DNA of 64,000 nucleotides from Mangrovactinospora gilvigrisea (GTDB taxonomy: Bacteria; Actinomycetota; Actinomycetes; Streptomycetales; Streptomycetaceae). Shown here in pieces: positions 61,106-64,000 of this stretch. The notes beneath the pieces were generated by a model. It did no database searches. It saw only the letters and a program-made list of their open reading frames with translations, and had not been told where the DNA came from. The translations under genes and the position numbers were made by a program. The stretch covers positions 54,396 to 118,395 of the forward strand of contig NZ_MLCF01000011.1 of assembly GCF_001879105.1 (NCBI RefSeq), written 5' to 3'. Numbering within the stretch: the first letter of the stretch is position 1; the number at the start of each line of letters is the position of its first letter.

Positions 61106-63903
61106 CCGCCCCGGGGGTGCTCACCGCCGAGTCCGGCGGCACCGCCTGGGCGTGGACGGCCGTCCGCATCGAGGCCGCCGCCGATCTCACCGAGCTCACC
61201 GAGTACGCCGAGCTCCCCGAGGACGGGCGGCGGTCCCGCGCCGCCGAGGCGGAGGCGGCCTGGCTCGCCGGGCTCTGGGACCAGCAGCACGCGCCCCGGA
61301 TCGAGCTGCGGTTCCTCTCCGACCCGGCGGCCCGCCGGCTGACGGTCCATCTGCTGGGACGCACCACCGCCGCCGGCAGCGGCGAGGCGTCCGCCGCCGC
61401 GCTGGCGCTGCGCGACCGGCTCGCCGACGCGCCCGCCCATGTGCAGACCGCCCCCGTGGCGTCGGCGGCCGAGGTGGCGCTGGCCCTGCGCCCGTTCCCC
61501 GAGCCGGACGCCGGCGGGCTGCTGGAGGTGCGCAAGCGGTTCCGCACCGCGCTGCCCAGCCGCCCCGACGCGGGCGTCCGCTACTACCTCGCCCCGCAGC
61601 CGTTCGGCGGCGGCCCGGTCGCCTGGGACCCGCTGCTCGGCGCGCTGGCGGCGCATCCGCACCCCGTGCTGCTCAGCGTCGGCCTGGAGCCGTACCGGGT
61701 GCCGGACGACCTGGGGCCCGCGCTGCACCGCATCGCGAGCCAGTACGGGCGCCTCGCCGAGCAGGGGCGGCTGCCGGAGGGGCTGTGGTCGGCGGCCGTG
61801 GAGCTGACGCCGGACGCCTTCGCGGTGGACGCCGCCCGGGTCTTCGCCGACGCCGCCCGCCGCTACGTCCAGCGGGCCTTCCGGGTGCGGATCGCGCTGG
61901 CCTCGCCCGCGCCGCTGCCGGAGTCGCTGGGCGAGCTGGCCGGCTCGGTGATCGCCCCGCCGGAGCGGGACGGGCGCGAGTCGGGCGGCGTCCTCACCCG
62001 CACGTTCGGCGGGCCGGCGCATCTGACGGTGCGTCCCGTCCCCGGCATCGAGGCGCCGGCCGCCTGGCACAACCTGACGACGCTGGAGCACGCCCGCTGG
62101 GGCGGCGACGCGGCGTGGCGGCTGCCCGAGCCGCTCTCGCCGCAGCTGCGGCTGCTCGCCGAGCTGGTGGACGCGCGGGAGGCCGGCCAGGCGTTCCGGC
62201 TGCCGGCCGCGGCGGCCGGGCATCTGCCCGGCATCGCGGTGCGGCGGCCCGGGCTGCCCGGGGAGGCGGACTACCGCCCCGACGGGCCGTCCGTCGCGCT
62301 GGGCCGGCAGCTGGTGCACGACCGGGAGGCCGGCCCGCTGGGCATCGGGCTGGAGGCGCTCACCCGCCATGCGCTCTTCGCGGGCGCCACCGGCACCGGA
62401 AAGACCAACTCCACGCTGGCCTTCTGCGAGCAGCTGTGGCGCGACCACCGGGTGCCGTTCCTGGTGGTGGAGCCCGTCAACGCCGAGCTGGACGACTACC
62501 GGTGGCTGGCGACGCGCCCCGGCTTCGAGGACCTGCTGGTGCTGACGGTCGGCGACGAGGAGGTGGCGCCGCTGCGGCTCAACCCGTTCCAGCCGCCGGA
62601 CGGGGTGCGGATCGGCGCATGGGCGGCGGGGCTGCTGGCCTGCTTCGACGCGGCGTTCGGGCTGTGGGACCCGCTGCCGGGGATCTACAACCGGGCGCTG
62701 CGTCAGATGTACGCGCGGGCCGGGCTGGTGGCCTCGGAGCCGGCCGGCCCGCAGCACCTGGGGAGGTGGCCGACCCTGCGGGCGTTCGTCACCGAGATGC
62801 GGAAGGTGACGGAGGCGCTGGACTACAGCGGGGAGGTCCGCGACAACATCGTGGCGGCGTCCCGGCTGCGGGCGGAGCAGCTGGCGGAGGGGGCGTGCGG
62901 GACGACGCTGGACGTGGCGCGGTCCTTCCCGGTGGACGAGCTGCTGCGGCGTCCGGTGGTGCTGGAGCTGGCGGCGGTCGGCGACAACGAGAAGGAGCAG
63001 TCGCTGGTGGCGGCGCTGCTGCTGCAGGCGCTGACCTCGCGGTACAAGGCGCTGGCGCGCGGCGGGGGCGGGTTGGCGCATGTGACGGTGCTGGAGGAGG
63101 CGCACCGGCTGCTGGGACGGGGGTCGGACGCCGGCTCCTCCGGGGAGGCCCGGGAGGGCAACGCCCGGGCCCGCGCGGCGGAGGCGTTCGCCAACTCCCT
63201 GGCGGAGAACCGCAAGTACGGGGAGGGGCTGGTGATCGTCGAGCAGGTGCCGGGGAAGCTGGTCGAGGACGCCTACAAGAACACCAACCTCAAGGTGATG
63301 CACCGGCTCCCGGCGGAGGAGGACCGGCTGCTGCTCGGCGGCACCATGCGGATGAACGCGGACCAGGAGCGGTACGCGGCGACGCTGGAGCGGTTCACGG
63401 CGTTCGCCCACCACGACGCGCTGGACCGCCCGGCGCTGGTGCGGGTGCCGGACGTGCGGGCCGCGTCCGCGGGGGGCGGGCACGCCCGGCTCGCGTCCGG
63501 CGCGGACCTGCGCGGGAGGTTCGCGGCGTGGACGTCGGCGACCCCCGAGGTGGACGCGGCGGTGGCGCCGTTCGAGGAGTGCGAGGGGTGCGCGCACCGC
63601 TGCGCTTTCCGCACGCGGGCGGCGACGGCGGTGTGGCCGGACGAGCACGGCCCCGAGCTGCGGCGCCGCGTCGCGGCGTACCCGCAGTCCGCGGCGGAGC
63701 GGGCGGCATGGTGGCGCGAGACGGCCGTGTGGACGGCCGAGGTGGGCGACGCGGTGGCCCCGCCGTCGCCGGACCCCGCGGCCCTCGCCGACTACCGCGC
63801 CTGCGTCTTCGTCCACGCGGCGCGGGCGGCGTGGCCGCGCAAGACGCTCCCCTGGGTGCGGCTGTACCGCAAGCACGCGGGCGCGGGTGACGCGCCGTCA
63901 TGA
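61102..63903 (+). CDS. HerA/FtsK-type ATPase with large N-terminal region and C-terminal Cys cluster
   Basis: A 933-residue protein. The N-terminal 400 residues match no family I know. Walker A GATGTGKTNST lies near residue 430. EPVNAELDDYRWL follows, and Walker B VTVLEEAHRLL is near 660. A conserved ENRKYGEGLVIVEQVPGKLVEDA segment near 700 is typical of HerA-type hexameric translocases (DUF87 class). A cysteine cluster ECEGCAHRC near 830 could bind zinc or an iron-sulfur cluster. GTG 61102 overlaps the membrane-protein stop, and the stop overlaps the next gene (ATGA). No NurA-like nuclease is in view; it could be in the operon beyond the window. Confidence 0.85.
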   Translation: MTAPGVLTAESGGTAWAWTAVRIEAAADLTELTEYAELPEDGRRSRAAEAEAAWLAGLWDQQHAPRIELRFLSDPAARRLTVHLLGRTTAAGSGEASAAALALRDRLADAPAHVQTAPVASAAEVALALRPFPEPDAGGLLEVRKRFRTALPSRPDAGVRYYLAPQPFGGGPVAWDPLLGALAAHPHPVLLSVGLEPYRVPDDLGPALHRIASQYGRLAEQGRLPEGLWSAAVELTPDAFAVDAARVFADAARRYVQRAFRVRIALASPAPLPESLGELAGSVIAPPERDGRESGGVLTRTFGGPAHLTVRPVPGIEAPAAWHNLTTLEHARWGGDAAWRLPEPLSPQLRLLAELVDAREAGQAFRLPAAAAGHLPGIAVRRPGLPGEADYRPDGPSVALGRQLVHDREAGPLGIGLEALTRHALFAGATGTGKTNSTLAFCEQLWRDHRVPFLVVEPVNAELDDYRWLATRPGFEDLLVLTVGDEEVAPLRLNPFQPPDGVRIGAWAAGLLACFDAAFGLWDPLPGIYNRALRQMYARAGLVASEPAGPQHLGRWPTLRAFVTEMRKVTEALDYSGEVRDNIVAASRLRAEQLAEGACGTTLDVARSFPVDELLRRPVVLELAAVGDNEKEQSLVAALLLQALTSRYKALARGGGGLAHVTVLEEAHRLLGRGSDAGSSGEAREGNARARAAEAFANSLAENRKYGEGLVIVEQVPGKLVEDAYKNTNLKVMHRLPAEEDRLLLGGTMRMNADQERYAATLERFTAFAHHDALDRPALVRVPDVRAASAGGGHARLASGADLRGRFAAWTSATPEVDAAVAPFEECEGCAHRCAFRTRAATAVWPDEHGPELRRRVAAYPQSAAERAAWWRETAVWTAEVGDAVAPPSPDPAALADYRACVFVHAARAAWPRKTLPWVRLYRKHAGAGDAPS

Positions 63904-64000
63904 GCGACCACATCAGCGACGCGCCCCCGCCTCCCCCGCCGGAATCGGCGGAGGCCCCCCCGGAGGACGCGCCCCCGCCCCCGGAGGACGACGCCGAGGA
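63900..64000 (+). CDS. Third gene of the HerA-like operon, cut by window end
   Basis: Starts ATG 63900 by ATGA overlap with the ATPase stop. The 33 visible residues are Pro/Glu/Asp-rich (MSDHISDAPPPPPPES), an acidic disordered N-terminus. Nothing can be said of the rest. Confidence 0.7.
   Translation, partial: MSDHISDAPPPPPPESAEAPPEDAPPPPEDDAE

Overview
The window reads as a piece of the conserved core of a Streptomyces (or very close actinomycete) chromosome. The GC content is very high, coding genes are strongly GC-biased at codon position 3, and GTG/TTG starts are frequent. Marker genes agree with this: a tRNA-Leu with anticodon UAA (bldA), an Rpf-like lysozyme-domain protein behind a c-di-AMP type riboswitch, a wall protein with an LAETG sorting motif, and the gene chain eno-divIC-DUF501-ppx. 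I saw no insertion sequence, prophage, integrase or CRISPR array. About 55 protein genes, two tRNAs and a set of hairpins and operator-like palindromes can be supported.

Layout. 1-8.4 kb: 3' part of a thiolase gene, small conserved proteins, a divergent TetR/membrane-exporter pair, an MFS transporter, and a KstD-like flavoprotein with a small overlapping partner. 8.45-12.4 kb: bldA, then an ABC transporter (ATPase plus FtsX/MacB-type permease). 12.5-19.2 kb: Cfa-type methyltransferase, type II NADH dehydrogenase behind a Rex-like operator, Ppx/GppA phosphatase with an unusual in-frame triple repeat, DUF501, DivIC, enolase. 19.3-29 kb: rpfA with riboswitch, then a compact minus-strand run mfd-membrane protein-SurA-like lipoprotein-mazG-nfi-P450, the last three joined by ATGA overlaps. 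29.3-37.9 kb: a coiled-coil protein, then a group of genes carrying domains known from polymorphic toxin/immunity systems (WHH-type nuclease, deaminases, SUKH domains) around a sugar epimerase/aminotransferase pair. 37.9-45 kb: histidine kinase without a partner, PEP carboxylase, MarR regulator with a near-perfect operator, Tam-like methyltransferase, VOC protein, fatty acid desaturase. 45.2-50.9 kb: two-HTH protein, tRNA-Gln(UUG), glmU, prs, rplY, pth. 51-57.4 kb: wall-anchored protein, galTEK operon, divergent sodium:solute symporter with a small membrane protein. 57.5-64 kb: HpnH-type radical SAM enzyme and TetR sharing a perfect palindrome, an atypical LuxR-type response regulator, and a three-gene operon around a HerA-like ATPase that runs off the window.

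How it fits together. Much of the window is housekeeping: glycolysis and anaplerosis (eno, ppc), respiration (ndh), wall precursor and nucleotide supply (glmU, prs), translation (rplY, pth, tRNAs), DNA repair (mfd, nfi, mazG) and galactose use. The parts most open to discovery are the SUKH/deaminase/WHH group at 30.5-37.9 kb, the HerA-like operon at the right edge, the in-frame triple repeat in ppx, and a family of GC-rich palindromes between genes. All function statements are from reading the sequence and from family knowledge; no searches were run.
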